NCBI RefSeq assembly: GCF_010093535.1
Contig: NW_022985163.1
Location: 124,603 to 188,602, forward strand
Length of the DNA stretch: 64,000 nucleotides
Direction: 5' to 3'
DNA from: Lindgomyces ingoldianus
Lineage: Eukaryota > Ascomycota > Dothideomycetes > Pleosporales > Lindgomycetaceae
Part shown: positions 33,900 through 45,770 of the stretch, one piece after another
Numbering within the stretch: the stretch's first letter is position 1
Layout: the number at the start of each line of letters is the position of its first letter
The notes under the pieces: generated by a model
Told to the model about the DNA's origin: nothing
The model's database searches: none
Seen by the model: only the letters and a program-made list of their open reading frames with translations
Position numbers and translations under genes: made by a program

Positions 33900-34120
33900 T
33901 ATCCTGAGCGCTTACTCAGCCGCGTTATCTTTTCTCTGTACAGTATTGTAACATTACCCCTGTTCAGGGTACCCTGGCTCATGGTCGAAGGTGGAATAGA
34001 AGACGTACGCCCGATTAAACGATCCAGGCTCCCTCCCTCCGAAGCCAATCAATCAATCATCTCCACACAATCTCGTCCTTGACCAGCTCATTCTGCTCTT
34101 TTACCTTCGCCGATAAGGCA

Positions 34121-35384
34121 ATGAGGGTCCTAGCGTATCTTCTTACGTCGTCGGGCATATTGCCACAAGATGAGGGAACTACACGGATTTTGTTCGGCAC
34201 CTGGGTGACGAATGACGACGATGAGGCTCATCTGCAGGTCTTTGTTAGAATCATATCTAAACTAGAGAAAGGTGAGCAGCCTGCCATTTTACTTTCTATA
34301 GCGGCTAACCTCTATCCTAGTATCGCTTAATACCTTACGTACAGCCCTTCCTTTTAAGTGGAACGAAAATGAACCCTATGATACGGTAAATCCCTTCGGA
34401 GATATTCGAGGTATTGATTTCCACGCACTCTGGACCTTCAATTTAGATGATGGTATACTCCTTCAAACAAATCGTTATCATCGACGCCGAATACCTCTTT
34501 CGTGTCTCCGAAATGGCCTTATAACCCTCGCTAGTATGGAATATCTTGGCCCGCCTGTTCCTCTACGTTCGAATCCGACGCATAGTCTGACAACACCTTG
34601 CTGGAGACCACAGGTGCTGATCGACAAAAGGACTCGCGAATTTACACATCGAATCTTACGCGATTTTGACCGACAGTGGAGGCATATTCTTAGAAATAGC
34701 TATAATGCTATTACTCTACGGGTACTTGCACGGGCTCTCCTCTTGCTTTCAAAGCTTGACTTTGACATCTATGAAGAGACGAAGCAGCGACATGGTCGAA
34801 GAGGCAGCCATGTCTGGATTACACAACTACCGACATGGAGACCGTTGGAAGCTGGTATTGTCTGCTTTGGTAAAGTCCACGCCGTGGTATGTCACTCGAT
34901 CCAGGAAGGGATATCAATAGTCCAAAAGCACGCAACATCTCTGGAATCTATAGCCACCAACCCGTACATGATCCTGTCTATTAAGCATATTATGTTATGC
35001 CGCGCTACTAGTCCGAACGTATTCGAGTATACTGCACCGGAGCGGCTGTTCAATGGCAATCCTGATACCGAGCCTCCGTCCACTCTAGCGCTGGATTACC
35101 TTATCTGGGCTGTAACGCCGTCCGTTCGCCCTAATAGTACCCGCCTTCACTTACTACCTATAGAGATTCAGGATAATATTCTGAAATATGTGTCTGCAGG
35201 GTCAGTAGCTGCTGCAAAAATCGGGTGTTTGCTTGGCGTAGGGTCTGTATTTCAGTGGAAAGATGGCGTCTTGAATATTTCGTTAGAGGAAACGTGGACG
35301 AACCGCACCCCTTGGTCCCCCGTCGAGTCTCAACTCTGGTTTTCTAAGAGTGAGATTGGTTTAGTGTACAGAGGGAGGAGCTAG
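34121..35384 (+). CDS. F-box-like conserved fungal protein, damaged 5' end
   Basis: Exons 34121-34271 and 34321-35384 give 404 aa from the first ATG after the damage; intron GTGAGC...GCTAACC...TAG. It contains TTRILFGTWVTNDDDEAHLQ, NPFGDIRGIDFHALWTFNL and QWRHILRNSYNAITLRVLAR. An F-box-like LPIEIQDNILKYVSAGSVAA and the ending TPWSPVESQLWF..GLVYRG follow. Upstream, MVEGGIEDVRPIKRSRLPPS (ATG 33981) and NLVLDQLI look like the true N-terminus but lie in other frames, so one or two small indels seem to break it. It may be a recent pseudogene, or expressed from 34121. If the F-box call is right it may act in ubiquitin ligase complexes; the match is weak. Confidence 0.65.
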
Positions 35385-35529
35385 GCGCCATTCTGAATCA
35401 GAAGTTCTATAATTAATGTGAAATAAGCTTTAATTGCCTTCATGTAGAACTAACGCTTCAAACCTCAGGTTTGAATAGTGGTAGTGGGTGCTTCTTTAAG
35501 TATCCGCACATGTTCATGACCGCTTCAAC

Positions 35530-36132
35530 CTAATGCACAAAGTGCAGACGATCAGCCATCCTTATAAGCTCGCTGTCCTTTGCCTTATAAAATTCCATTT
35601 CTTCCCCAACTTGAGTGATGGCGTAAACTTGCTTCGACTCAACCTCTGTGCCAGCGCAATGTCTGCCTAGCTGCTCCACTGCTGCAGACCAGGATCCACC
35701 CTTCTTCTTACTCTCAACTAAACAGTAATCGTACGTATAGAGGCTGCCTCCAGGACGAGCAACAAGCTTAAGCACTGCCATATCTGGCTTCGATTCATTC
35801 TGATCCAATTCGCCTCGTGACTCCTCTTGATAAATCCCCCAGCTATCCCTATCCGGGAAACAGAACCATAGGATCTCTACTATAGCCCTCCTATATATAG
35901 ACTCATGAGCTTCAGGGGCAACTTGAATATCCCTAACAGCCGCTTTCATAAGGGGCACATCTAGGTACGTAGCAAGCGGCGCCGGGTTGGGGTCGTTACG
36001 TGTGATGCGCCCAGTTCGATTGTTCCTCATACACATATAAGCTGCCGTTAATGGTTCCAGCCGACCTAAGTTCGACCTGGAGTACAGTAAACTTACCACT
36101 GAGGCTAAGATTTGGATGTATCCTGTGTCCAT
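35530..36132 (-). CDS. PD-(D/E)XK nuclease-like protein
   Basis: 200 aa from ATG 36132. The fold signature is readable: an Arg/Glu helix (RRAIVEILWF, 81-90), SKPDMAVLKL with D118, then DYCLVESKKK with E140 and K142. A following helix is AAVEQLGRHCAG (Q154). That is the E...PD...ExK...Q pattern of restriction-endonuclease-like folds found in many fungal orphan proteins. A possible 5' exon (MRTHVRYELGVLVGGQF, about 36190-36338) ends at a GTATTA site, but the phase does not close with the downstream frame, so it is not included. Tail-to-tail with the F-box-like gene (145-bp gap). The biochemical role is unknown. Confidence 0.65.
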   Translation of the reverse strand: MDTGYIQILASVVSLLYSRSNLGRLEPLTAAYMCMRNNRTGRITRNDPNPAPLATYLDVPLMKAAVRDIQVAPEAHESIYRRAIVEILWFCFPDRDSWGIYQEESRGELDQNESKPDMAVLKLVARPGGSLYTYDYCLVESKKKGGSWSAAVEQLGRHCAGTEVESKQVYAITQVGEEMEFYKAKDSELIRMADRLHFVH

Positions 36133-36655
36133 GTATCCTAAGATGACTTAGTCTGGGCTATCTCAATAGGCCGCGTATAATAATACCTGATCAGAATCCT
36201 CGTAGCCAACCGGAACGTCCAACTGTGTTCCCCCATAATACAGGTCCTCATAGTAGTCCTGTCCAGCCGCATTTGCACATTGCTTGAATTGACCGCCCAC
36301 GAGGACTCCGAGTTCGTATCGCACGTGTGTACGCATTTTCAAAACTACCGAGGGAAATTGAGTTGAATGATTTGAGGAAGTCCGGTTTGTCGATATAATA
36401 TACCTTATGTACTCGGCAGAGTTGAAGGGTAACCGCCGCCCGAAGTATCAGTGAATGTCAAAGTGGTCCAAGCTCGTCGCGTTGCCTGACGAACCAATGA
36501 GTGAAGCGGGCATGACGTCCAAAACAACACAGGCTGCCTGCCATCGCCATCCGACGTCCAACTCAGCACTTTGTGGGGTGCGCATCCTCCATCCTTCCTC
36601 GTAACCCCCTGTCGTTTTTTTCCTCTCCTCACTCCTCCTCTTCCCTCCTTGCAGC
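36133..36655. other. Divergent intergenic region
   Basis: Shared upstream region between the minus-strand PD-(D/E)XK gene and the plus-strand membrane protein gene. Pyrimidine-rich leader sequence (CTCCTCACTCCTCCTCTTCC) ends just before ATG 36656. A possible extra exon of the PD-(D/E)XK gene lies at about 36190-36338. Confidence 0.4.
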
Positions 36656-37708
36656 ATGGCACCGCCGAAGATAACCAGCCGCGCCGAGCCCACTGTCGTC
36701 ACAAATGGCCTACCAACAGCTCCAATCCGGATGTCTCGACTGCCCTCTAGCCTTCGCATCCTGATACTCGTGGTCTTGAGCTTGGGCATAAGGTCTACGG
36801 TCTTGTCCGCCGCGACAAACTTCCTGGGCGAGGAACTGGGGAAGATCAGCCGGAAGGAGGCTGACATCTACCATGTGGCTGGCTTTCTCACTTATAAGAT
36901 CCTCGTGCTCTTGGTTGGCTGGTTCCTACACTACGACTGTACGTCTCCTGGCGTGTTCACATCATTCCTGCGCGCTCTTAGCTAATGTACTCCAGTCCTC
37001 GACATCTCCAGCCTTACCCTTGTAGCCAACGCTCCGCTCGCCTATCTCCTTACCACCTACTACCAAATCTCAACCCTCACCATTAGCGCTAATGTGGTCG
37101 CCGAGATCATCTCCATTGCGCTTCCAACGTACCTGCTCCGCCCGCGCTCCGACGTCCATAACCCGAATGCCCCGCTCCCAAATCGCTTCCTGTTGAACAG
37201 CTTCCAAGTTCAAACATCGACCGGAATCATGTCTGTTGGGGTATACGTGGCTGTGATATGGATCGCGTTGCAGGCGCAGCAACTGAACGAATTCTTGGTC
37301 TCTCATTTTGAAATCCCAACTCTCGAGCTAGCACATAAGGAAACACCCATCACCTTGATCGCTAAGATGCTGCCTGTAGGTATCGCCGCGAAAGGCTTCC
37401 TGCTCAATCCTTCAATTGGCGCCCAGCCGGCCTCCGGAGCCGCTACACCGGTTGTGCCATTCGACCCCGCGAGTGCCACTCTGCCAGAGACGCTTAGATA
37501 TAATTTCTGGTTTTGGAGCAAGCGCACGAAGACGCTAGTCCGACAAACAGTAGTTTTAAGTATCTTCATCCTGGCGAATACTATTCAGAGGACTCTTACG
37601 ATTCGTGGAACAGACCCCAGTGGAGCCGTAGGATACGCGAGCATCTGGATATTGGCGACTATGATCTGCGCGGGATGGTCTTGTTGGGTGGCTGACACTG
37701 AATCATAA
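36656..37708 (+). CDS. Multi-pass integral membrane protein
   Basis: Exons 36656-36938 and 36996-37708 give 331 aa; intron GTACGT...GCTAATG...CCAG, phases close. About seven or eight hydrophobic helices: LRILILVVLSLGIRSTVL, TYKILVLLVGWFLHY, SLTLVANAPLAYLL, VVAEIISIALPTYLL, MSVGVYVAVIWIALQAQQL and LIAKMLPVGIAAKGFLL. QTVVLSIFILANTIQ and YASIWILATMICAGWSCW complete the set. A cytosolic-looking acidic/basic N-terminus precedes the first helix. I recognise the style of a conserved fungal membrane protein but no named family or function. Confidence 0.85.
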
Positions 37709-39310
37709 TAGTGGATATCACATGACTTACAAACACCGGATGACTGGTAAATGGGCCATGGCCTGACACACAATGCGATACTAAGGGTTGGACGAAGACA
37801 TGTTTGGAAGGCCGCTACTTGAGATATCAAGTCTTGGTGTTGGCAGCGGCATTTTCTGGAGTTTCCATTCCTGTTCACAGGATAGCACCATTTTTAGGGG
37901 TTCTTCATCGTGCTGGACAAAGGATGGAGGTAATGCAATGTATTGAGTAGATTGTTGGACAGACTAGATACCACCTTTTTCATTTGATGCCTAGGTAGCT
38001 TGAGAACACTTGATTTAGACTACGGGTGAGGGTCAGTTCTTGTTTGAACTCTGAGGTAAACATAGTGCCCCAACGTTTGGTGAAGTTTCTGTACATCAAC
38101 GACATGAGAGCGTTACAACAGCAAGCATTCATAGCAGGTCTGAGTCACACCAGCGAATTTTGTAAGTTCTGCTCTGCAGCGGCCCGAAGACCTTAGTTTC
38201 TGCTTCTAATGATAAAATTTTTAATGCGCTACAGTCATTTCTCTCGGCAAGCTTCCAAAGAATCGAAAAGAAAATCAAGCATATCAACATCGCTGTATCA
38301 AGAAACAGTAACTACCACAAACAAACTGGACGACAACTGACTGAGGGCTCAGGACCTTTCTAATCGCAACGTGAGTGCCACAAGGGATCGCTCTAACGAG
38401 AGCGGATTGTAGTGTTTAGCCCTATGACCGGCAGAATTTGTGGGGACTATATCCGAATAAGCATTTAACGTTACTCTGGCAGGTGCTGATGAGAAATACA
38501 CACTGGATTGCAGCATTGGCAGTCAGAGCACATAAGTCTGAGGAATAGGGTGTAGCGTTTTCGGATCCCGACTGACCTCAACGCTCTCAATAATCGCATC
38601 CACGCACATGAACAAGCTCTTTGTGAGACAAAAGAGCGCGTTGCTTAACATCCTCGTTGAATATGTGCAACCATGGGACTTCTCAGATTCCCATAGAACT
38701 GTGGTGATGACAAAGTGGTCCGTGCAGTCGCCACTGACGTAACGCCTAGTCCATTACCACCTACACGCACATGTTCCGCGTGCAGTCAGAAGCCTCCACT
38801 CACAACCCTTACCAATCCTCTCTTAAAACATCTAAACCCAGATTTTAGCAACCTCTAGTGGGATCTAGCATCCGGCTTGGCCGGAAGTGTGCCACAGCTT
38901 GGAGCTGATAAACGGGTCAGATTCGTACGAAGAAAGGAAGGTTGATTGAGGATAGGAGGTAGAGGGTGGGTGAGTGGTTGGGATAAGCTAGAGCTAAGGA
39001 ATGATCAGCGGGTGTATTGCGCCTCCCCAGAGGTTGAGGCAGGATCTGCTAGAATTATAATGCGACTGCCACCGCTGCAACCACACATCTCTGTGCACTC
39101 TTGGCGTCTGTCTGATTCTTTGCTTTGCTCTCAGCTCCACGCAACGCTCCCCCCAGTTGGCCTTTTCATCCTCCCATTTTCTCTAAAAGGCGTCAAACAT
39201 CCTGGTATTACTTGATCGATAGTCATCGGTATTACATCCCGACTTATCCCACTCCTAGTACGCATCTCGAAGCTCCATACCTGAACACCTTAATCAGATC
39301 ATCAGACAAG
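37709..39310. other. 1.6-kb intergenic region
   Basis: No gene seen. Short frames lack ATG or family support. The last 200 bases are C/T-rich and include the leader of the next gene. Confidence 0.5.
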
Positions 39311-40284
39311 ATGGTGGTGATATGGGGTCTTGACTTGAAAGAGATGCAGTGGGGGAAGTTCAAGTCGAGCTACATGTGGAACAACGAGTACCACCTCCGC
39401 CGGACCAAGTTCATCGTCTACCAATGCGCCATGATATTCTGCGTTGTCAGTGAGTCGCTTGGGACGGCTGCTCTTTCTGGTACATTGCTTCCCCACTCTG
39501 ATATCCCCCCCTGTCTTCTAGATCTAGATAGTCTTGCAATTAGAGAGTAGATATTAACGAGCGTTACTCTTAGACTACGTCGACCAACAAGATTTCGTCT
39601 CGGCCCACAGCCCGGGCGCTACCGTCCATAACAACAACTTCACTGGCATTGCGTCCTACAACATCTTCGTCGGCATTTACGTAGCCACTATCTTCGGCTC
39701 GGCCTTCTTCTTTGACCTCTTCTGGCCCGAACGCCATGAATCGTACAGGGTCAAGATTGCTTGGCGCGTGTGTTCTATACTTGCCTGCTTATTCACACTT
39801 TCCGCGGCACTAACTTTCACCATAATATTGGCGATGAGGAGCGCATATGTGACGGGCACGGATGCAAATACAGCCGAAAGGTTGCTAAGGGAGTATGGCG
39901 GGAGTCCGATGAAGTATCGAGATAACGGACGAGGGATTGCCAGTGTGGTGTTTTTGTGGCCAGGGATGGTGGCAACGGTTGCTAGGTACGCTTTTCAAAC
40001 CCTCAGCCCTTCTCTTTACTCCTATATCCTCCACAAATTTTAGGTGTTAACGAAGGTGATACAGCACACTCCTCCTCTGGCACTCCCTCTCCCACATTGA
40101 CGCATACGGACCCAGGTCCGCACACACCCGCACCCGCGACGATATTATCAATGGCCCTGATGGGTCGAATGAGAAGTCTCCTGAAAATGGCAGTGAGGCG
40201 CTGTTAGAGAACGAGGTCAGGGCGCCAGAGCCAGCGCATGCTAGATCTGAGGGAGTGCATGATCAGAATGAGAGTGCGAATTGA
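39311..40284 (+). CDS. Four-helix fungal integral membrane protein
   Basis: Exons 39311-39479, 39574-39985 and 40065-40284 give 266 aa, all phases closing. Intron 1 could alternatively use GTGAGT at 39450, but keeping SESLGTAALSDYVDQQDFV gives an unbroken family-like sequence. Helices: FIVYQCAMIFCVVSESLG, YNIFVGIYVATIFGSAFFF, VCSILACLFTLSAALTFTII and GIASVVFLWPGMVATVASTL. DLFWPERHES follows helix 2. The C-terminal tail is hydrophilic and Glu/Asn-rich. No known function; conserved in filamentous fungi as far as I recall. Confidence 0.82.
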
Positions 40285-43200
40285 GAATATCATGAGGGGA
40301 ATTAGGCCAATGGCGGAGTGTAAATGGTTTCACTGGCTGCGTAAAGGTAATGGTGCTGGGATTTGCATCGGAGCTCTAGAAGGATGGTACCCGAGGATTC
40401 ATGGACGGCGATATACGAGCAACCCAAGAACCGGAAGACGGCAACGGGATGGATTGGATGGGTCTAGAAAAGGAGGAGAGGGAAGAAATGGATTGCACTC
40501 CCTCTTAGCGGCGCCTCGCAAGGGTCTCCATCATGATCATCATCCTCACTACCATCCGCCACGATCCATGATGACGTTTACACTTGCACCACCCTTCCCC
40601 ACTGTCGCTTTCTCGGACCACCCCGGACTCTCACGGCGCACCGTAGCTCTATTCAAGCCTATCTCATCGTCCCATCCCGTCCCATCACGTCCATTCTTAT
40701 CTTTCTACCTCCCTATCACTATTCTCGTTCCGCGGCCCATGCCCTAAAACTATAAACCTGGCGTTGGCGTTGGCATTAGCGCTAGGTTCTCTCGTAAACT
40801 GCTCCCAGCCTCTCTGGCATGGAAATTGTAAGGGTAATAGGTACAGTACCAATCCGAGATACGGATCTGATACTGTTCGTAGATTCTCTTCATGAATGCC
40901 GTGCCTTGGGTAGTTTTCTAAGTTCTAGCACTGTGTTGGTATGCATGTCTTACCACATTTTGGACGGAAGGGGAAAACACTGGATTGTTTTGGGGAAGGG
41001 AGGTGAGATGTAGGTGCAATCAATTAGGGGTTTGGTGGTTTGCGGAGGGATCTAGGTTTGGGTTTTAAGGGGTGATGGATTGGTGATATGGCGTATCATG
41101 GCGATCGTATTAAGGGATTCTTTGGACGTGCTCAGAGTTGGAATGGAATTTCATATGCTAGCTATCCAATCTGTCACGTCGGCCTAACGTCTATCTCGTT
41201 CCTAGCTACAATCCAAGGTCTTTCTATATCCAGCTACCAGTTCAGCGTCATCTTACCTGCGATGTTCTAGACCATGGGTATTTAGCGCAGTAGAGCCTGG
41301 AGCGAAAGCCAAGTACCCGTTCACGACACTCCTTCATCCCACCTCTTCGCCATAGGTGCCAAGAAATCCATAGTCTCCCTAAGTAGAGATTTGGGCAAGA
41401 TCTAACATTAACGTGCATGTCACAGCATTTCTCTGTAGTAGCAATAGCAACATGGGGCCATGACCACAGTGGAGAATGAATACCAACAACGTTAAGTATC
41501 TTTCTAAAAGTGGGGAGAGCATCAATAGAACCCGAGTATCTGTTCCCGTCCTCCAGAAGAACAGCAATTGCGTCTTGGAATGGTACGCATTGGATGGTGG
41601 AGGAGAAGATTCTGCACAGTTTCCTAATATCCGGATACGATGGGTTGGGCTGGGTCGTTAAAATTAGCATCAATAGCAAGGCGTGGATTCAGACTCCGAG
41701 TGACTGTCAGTTGACAAGAATCTAGTGGGCGGAATGTACAGTGGGAGGAGCTAGACTGGGCCTGACAGCTAGAGTATTGAAAGCGATGGATGGATGATGA
41801 GTGGGAATTAAAAGGGCTCTGGTAGAAATCATGGAAGGCGAATGCGCGACCCTTAAGCCCTTAGGGTTACACAATAAACTTAGTGGGTTTGACTGCCTAC
41901 CTATTTACTGCGCGTCGAGAGCCCGGGGTGTGCAAATCGCCACAGGTCGCGTGCCCATATACGTAACCGTTAGAGCAGCGGAGCACCATCTCCAATATAT
42001 TCCCAGCACACAAATCGCTTGGGAAAAGCTGGAGAGACCTTATCGTATGTACATATAGTATATACGTATGCAAGACGAAAAAGTTGGAACTGGTAGCGAA
42101 AGCAAGGTCGATATTACCACCGTCCCTTGAACCCGGAGTCTGCGGCTGTAGTGTGCATATTAACCCACGAGCGCAGCAGCCAGTGACATGAAAATCTGTC
42201 TGTGAATACTCCGTAGGATTAATATTGACGCGCGGTATCGATGTGGAAGAAGAGAAAAGTCAGGACATATTACTAACTCTGCTCCGATCGTGTCAATGTC
42301 ATGCATACAGACCAGACCAGACAAGACCCCAGGGACGCCGGTCCGAGCCTTGTATCAGCATCCGCGTCTGCGCTCGTGAGGAAATTACATGTCAGCGCTC
42401 ACCATTGCCCTGTCCATGCGTAGGCAGCTATCACATGGTCCGTTAGGCCTTAAGAGTCATCAGTCTGTAGTGACGAATTTCCGTGGAACGCTCGACTTGT
42501 TCAAAATCGGTTGATGCAACGTAGTGCATGCATGCATCCCAAGCATTGAACCGCGCCAGCTACTCCATCTATATGCATTGAAATGTGCCGTACCTGCATG
42601 GGGTCTAAAGCCACATAGTGAACAACCGACTGCCTGCCATGATCGACCAGCGATGACCGGTGAAAGAATATCTATGTAATAGGAAAGAGGTCGGGTGGGC
42701 TGATTGATGCATGCCCAGAGGTTCCGGACACTCGTTCCTGGATTCGCTCCGGGATGGATGGCGCAATTAGCATACACAGACAGGCACGAGCACGAGCACA
42801 CTGTGGATACTGCTGTGGATACTGTATGCATAAAGCGCACGCAGGTCGGATACGTAAGAGTCGACTCTATATGCAATACCTGCAATACAAGCAGGTCCAC
42901 TCCCAGGTCGTGCATGTGTACGCCATCGGAGGTATACCTGCTCATAGCCTCGGAGCTGGTGAGGCCATACCAGAGGCTGAATTGTGGGCATGGAGTATTG
43001 AGTTTACGCTTGCGTAATTACGAAAAGCGAAAAGTGAGTGGAAAATCTCGAACAGCGTCGTGTCTGAAGATGTGTACAAGCGACCTCGGGAACGTGGATG
43101 CGATGCATCCATGTTTCATAGCCAAAAGACGCAGTTTCCCAATCAGGCACACAGGTCCCTGGAACATGCCGTTTAGCAAGCAGGCATCGAAGCGTGCGCC

Positions 43201-43761
43201 GCCGCTTCCAAGGATTATTCGGTGCAGTTACGCCTTTAGGACTGCCCATTCGGCGGCCCGGGACTTTCATCCCGCTCCCCTGCTTCGCAAGGAAAATCAA
43301 AATCAAAATCAAAAATCCAGAAAAACTCGGAGGCCAAAAAGTGACTAGGCCTGGAAGGCCTGGGATGTTGCTAGAAAATTTAAATAAGGCTGAAGAACAC
43401 TCCAAGGTTTGCAAGGGGCTGTTGGTGCTTTCTCATCAGCAAGTGTAGCATACAGGGACCAGGATCCCGGGTGAGGGAAATCAGACAAAAATTCTCGCTG
43501 CTAAGGTCATTGACAAAACGTGGTCTGGCTCGCACGGGAGGGAAGGGAAGAATGGAAGGATGCCTGTAATGGCTGATTGTGATATGATATGATATCGTTG
43601 GACTTGTTTCATTCATGACTTTGCTTTTGGGTTGTGAGAGGCTTGCGTGGGCGGGTGAGTGGGAGCATGAAACTTGGTGCCCAAATCCTGATTCTTCGCC
43701 ACGCCTGCTCGCGCCAGACTTTGGTGCGTTGGTGTTCGTGGTTGGATTGTTGGGCGCCTGC
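40285..43761. other. 3.5-kb intergenic region
   Basis: No gene I can support. A minus-strand frame at 41248-41679 (143 codons, containing FQDAIAVLLEDGNRYSGSID) may be a gene scrap. Open frames at 42460-43414 run on both strands across the same DNA and have non-ATG starts. Simple words occur: TGCATGCATGCAT at about 42525 and GATAT repeats at about 43580. Confidence 0.45.
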
Positions 43762-44917
43762 TCAAACCGTGCGTCGGTCAGTCATTACCCTGACGATACA
43801 GCCAGGGCCTGCTATTTCGACGACCTGCGACCATGAGTCAGCGCATGCTAATGAAGGCACGTGACTTACTGCGCCGCGTGTTCTGCTTTCTCTTTTCCCG
43901 CTTTCTTTTTGAGACGAAAAAGACGTCGCGATCTAGAAAGCGGACCAAAGGCTCAAGAGAGAAGAGAAGAATAGCGTTGCAGATAATGTGGAGAGAGAGT
44001 GGGGCGCGTACCTTCTCGTGCCAACTCAGGAGTACACTCATAGCCTGACCACCACCTTCACCTCCTCCACGAGAATGGATTTGTGAGAAGCCAGTCGCTT
44101 GAGGGGTTATGTTCCGCGTTGTGCTCGCCGCGTTCGTCTGTGACATGCCCTTGTAGCTGTCCCGGAGCAACGTGGTTAGTCAAGAGCGCTCAATGAGGGA
44201 ACTTCAGACGGAAGGTAGGACAAGGGAGGTACATGGTCATTCGAGCTTCTTCGCAGGCAAAAGGCGGTATGGAGGGGACCGAATTGGTTCGCGAAGGACC
44301 TCCCTAGATGCTGAATTAGGGAAGTGGAGCGTACATATACTTCATGAGCACGTCCAACGCCTCCGTTCCACCTGGCGACTTGTATATACGGCCGAGCATC
44401 GGCGACATATCTGACTGCCGGATCGATTGGAGAATCTCGATAACGGTGGCTAGGTGGACATCCTATTGGAAAGTGTGAAACTACAGTCAGCGTCGTCTAC
44501 CCCAAGTGTCTCTGTGTGATTGTACAAAACGCTGTCCCGGTCGCCGGAATCCCCAGTCCAGCTCGACGGTCGCGACTGTGACCATACGCCCCGGGTTGGG
44601 AGAGACACTTGACGACAGTACCCCGCCATTTTGGGCGAGGGCCATCGGCGCGAGCACAGTGAGTGGAGTTGGAGCAGCTGGTAGAGACGTACCTTGCCCC
44701 GCTCATCGGCTCCGTATGGTGGATTCTCCAACGCGCCCTGCAAAGCCCCCTCATTGTCGCCCCCTCTGAGAAGCTGCCGTATCTGCCCAGCGAGCGACTG
44801 CACATCAGCTGTTGAGACTGGCGCGACGGTGGCCGTCAATGTGCTCAGGTCGAAGTTGGCAGGGGAGTCGGGATCCAAGGCGTCAATGTTAATTGTGCGC
44901 CAGTTGACGGTAGCCAT
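43762..44917 (-). CDS. ARC15: Arp2/3 complex subunit ARPC5 (p16)
   Basis: Four exons on the minus strand: 44917-44693, 44462-44335, 44156-44012 and 43824-43762, 186 aa, with every junction GT-AG and in phase. Exon 1 has VNWRTINIDALDPDSPANFD and LAGQIRQLLRGGDNEGAL. Exon 2 has VHLATVIEILQSIRQSDMSP and GGTEALDVLMKY. Exon 3 has YKGM, NITPQATGFSQI, a Gly-rich patch and AMSVLLSWHEK. Exon 4 is VVEIAGPGCIVRVMTDRRTV followed by stop. ARPC5 is the smallest structural subunit of the actin-nucleating Arp2/3 complex, used in actin patches, endocytosis and septation. It is likely single-copy and intact. Confidence 0.95.
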
Positions 44918-45770
44918 GGTGGCTGCGTTCCACTATATTGGTACGATGGATACAGAAGATGCGAGAGTATCGGACAGTAGGCAATAGGGGTGGCTGCAGT
45001 CTGGTCGGCACGGCCAGGTGTGATGACGGAGTCGGCGGGCAAGCTGCAATGTTTGTGATCGTGGGGGTTGCGTGCGTCTCCACCAGTGCCAAGCATTTGG
45101 GCAGCCCGAATTCCCCAATACTGAGCATCGGAAACTTTTCTCGACATCGGGAGGTACCTAGGTACCTTCACTCATCACACAAGCAAGGGTCGGCGCTCAA
45201 CCACTGCAAAAATGGTCGGACGCAGCGCAGCTCAGGCACCCAACGCCTATCGATCTGGTCGCAACGGAGATCCGCGGCGCCACGAGTGCGACAATGCCGC
45301 TGCGGCAGGAGACGTGGGCACTTGAGGTCACTCCAAGAATAACATCATCGATCTCGATAAAGGCAACTCATGTAGATTGTGATTAAAAAGACAGTCTATT
45401 TCCACCTCGGGCGTGTCTCGCGACACACAGGACCGAGACCCAGGCACCTCCAGCTCCAAACCATGATACCAACAAGGGCAAAGCGAACAACGCCGTCGCC
45501 TTTGTGGCCGTCCGATGTGAATGCAAAATCGTCGTGTAGTGATCATGAACCAAGTGCAGGATCCACCGACCGCCATTCCGCCGAGCTATTGTACAAAAAA
45601 TCCACGCCACTATGCGAACGAACGCAGGCGAATGGAAAGTCTACCCTGATATGCTGTCCCGAATGAAACGAAGAAAAAGCCGATTTTTTTTGGTATCCAT
45701 GCCTGGGCCCATCCTATTCTAATAAACGCCGAGAGGTAAAGGAAACTTTTTTTTCCACAAGGAGATACCG
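44918..45770. other. Upstream of ARPC5
   Basis: Promoter and leader of the ARPC5 gene. Several overlapping open frames on both strands have no family features. Repeated CATCGGA/GGTACC words occur near 45125-45160. Nothing else is supportable. Confidence 0.4.

Noticed and set aside
40238..40747. 169-codon plus-strand open frame
   Set aside because: It overlaps the end of the membrane-protein gene in another frame and has low-complexity His/Pro/Arg content; judged a shadow frame.
41248..41679. 143-codon minus-strand frame
   Set aside because: Protein-like patches but no recognised domain, no clear introns and no supporting neighbour; left as unassigned.
42460..43414. Long overlapping open frames on both strands (up to 214 codons)
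   Set aside because: They occupy the same DNA in conflicting frames, the longest starts at TTG, and none shows a family motif, splice pattern or membrane topology.
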